This document shows, piece after piece, positions 63,482-64,000 of a DNA stretch of 64,000 nt (the stretch's first letter is position 1; each line of letters begins with the position of its first letter). The DNA is from Pseudomonadota bacterium (lineage in GTDB: Bacteria; Pseudomonadota; Gammaproteobacteria; Burkholderiales; Burkholderiaceae_C): assembly GCA_020161775.1 (NCBI GenBank), contig JAIUOW010000017.1, forward strand, positions 1 to 64,000, given 5' to 3'. The notes beneath the pieces are model-generated. The model had not been told where the DNA came from. It did no database searches and worked only from the letters and a program-made list of their open reading frames with translations. The position numbers were made by a program, and so were the translations under genes.

Positions 63482-63695
63482 TCCGGCGGGCTGCGCACGC
63501 CTCCCCCGTTATTTCGCTGCGCAGAGCACCCCACCCCCCTTATCCTGCCCACGCAGCGGTGCGCCAACGGTTGCACGCCACCATGCAGCGGGTTGGTGGT
63601 GATGGTGCCCGGCGCAGCGAAATTAAGGGGGAGAACTGGCGAAGCCAGTTCGGAGGACATTCGCGGAGCCGGGCACCGTCAGCGCCAACCTGCGG
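63482..63695 (+). repeat. Structured intergenic repeat, copy 2 (214 bp)
   Basis: This is the second copy of the element at 56257-56470, offset by exactly 7225 bases with no net insertion or deletion. The fold is preserved: outer arms 63604-63613 and 63668-63677 are identical to copy 1; middle arms are GCGAA (63617-63621) and TTCGC (63660-63664); inner arms are GAACTGGC (63633-63640) and GCCAGTTC (63644-63651) around GAA. Differences in the middle and inner stems occur on both sides and keep pairing. It fills the gap between the AbiE promoter and the acyl-CoA synthetase gene. Confidence 0.88.
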
Positions 63696-63704
63696 ACCAG
63701 AAAC

Positions 63705-63998
63705 TCAAACAGCAGATTTAAAGCGTTCTTCCTCACGCAGCCGCAAAACCCGCCGCTGCACCTTGCCCGTAGTCGTCATGGGCAAAGAGTCGATGAACTC
63801 GATCTCCTTGGGGTACTCATATGGCGCGAGCTTGCCCTTCACATGGGCTTGCAGTTCGGCAATCAAGGCATCGTTGGCCACATAACCCGCCGCCAGCACC
63901 ACATAGGCCTTCACCAGCGCCCCGCGCTCACGGTCCGGCTTGGGCACCACAGCGGCATTCGCCACCGCCGGATGCTTGACCAGACAGTTCTCGATCTC
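63705..63998 (-). CDS. AMP-dependent acyl-CoA synthetase/ligase, C-terminal part
   Basis: The frame is open from the window edge to the stop at 63705 and reads EIENCLVKHPAVANAAVV, then AYVVLAAGYVANDALIAELQ and YEYPKEIEFIDSLPMTTTGK. That is the small C-terminal domain of ANL-family acyl-CoA synthetases, with the A10 catalytic lysine in TTTGKVQRRVLR. Substrate cannot be inferred because the N-terminal domain is outside the window. The gene runs on the minus strand, and its tail borders repeat copy 2. Confidence 0.9.
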   Translation of the reverse strand, partial: EIENCLVKHPAVANAAVVPKPDRERGALVKAYVVLAAGYVANDALIAELQAHVKGKLAPYEYPKEIEFIDSLPMTTTGKVQRRVLRLREEERFKSAV

Positions 63999-64000
63999 GC

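Overview
The window is high-GC chromosomal DNA with long, mostly tightly packed genes. Gene content and order (folC-dedD/SPOR-cvpA-purF-metZ, class 2 argG, an ECF sigma/RskA pair, Liv-type uptake operon, IS66 element) point to a betaproteobacterium of the order Burkholderiales, most likely Comamonadaceae. This placement rests on gene families and protein character, not on a database comparison.

Layout. 1-536: right part of an IS66-family element. 582-944: minus-strand tRNA cluster Ala(GGC)-Glu(UUC)-Asp(GUC) with a terminator. 1010-7772: minus-strand housekeeping run folC, SPOR protein, cvpA, purF, metZ, gltX. 7819-12301: ArsC/Spx-like protein, glycine-zipper envelope protein, RskA/ECF sigma pair, ppnP and argG. 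12426-15100: periplasmic SUOX-like domain protein and a hybrid histidine kinase broken by a frameshift in its Hpt domain. 16336-17366: RES/Xre toxin-antitoxin module with its operator. 17382-21715: murB, yajQ, a retropepsin-like protease, an MFS transporter and a low-molecular-weight tyrosine phosphatase.

21878-28740 is an accessory region. It holds a convergent DUF5131/TcmP pair of lower GC, a MerR-controlled set (DUF2938, flavodoxin-like oxidoreductase, DUF2798), an orphan Phd-type antitoxin, and a decaying signalling cluster: a globin gene with an in-frame amber codon, a DUF4388 protein, and a protein kinase lacking its catalytic core. 29442-36228 is a five-gene minus-strand operon combining an alpha/beta hydrolase, a patatin, a ferritin-like diiron protein, a second alpha-helical putative metal protein and a very large secreted polysaccharide-lyase-like lipoprotein. 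A histidine kinase/LuxR response regulator pair sits immediately upstream.

38876-49367 looks like one catabolic locus: AraC regulator, two RidA proteins (one exported), a five-component branched-chain-type ABC importer, a nitrilase, a threonine-dehydratase-like PLP enzyme, an ornithine-cyclodeaminase-like reductase and a LysR regulator. The probable scheme is uptake of a nitrogenous compound, nitrile or amide hydrolysis, PLP-dependent elimination, then imine handling by RidA and reductase. 49398-56173 holds catalase HPII, an NhaR-like regulator, small proteins, RidA, plsY, ybaK and an aldo/keto reductase. 56492-61612 is an Fbp-type ABC importer with its LysR regulator. 61845-63456 is an AbiE toxin-antitoxin locus with a nonsense codon in the toxin. 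The window ends inside an acyl-CoA synthetase gene.

The most unexpected feature is a 214-bp intergenic repeat present twice in the same orientation (56257-56470 and 63482-63695). Its 3' part folds into a three-tier hairpin, and base changes between the copies are compensatory in two of the stems, which argues for a conserved RNA or DNA structure. Several genes carry single inactivating lesions (frameshift, two nonsense codons, internal deletion), so either this genome is losing accessory signalling and defence functions or the assembly has local errors.
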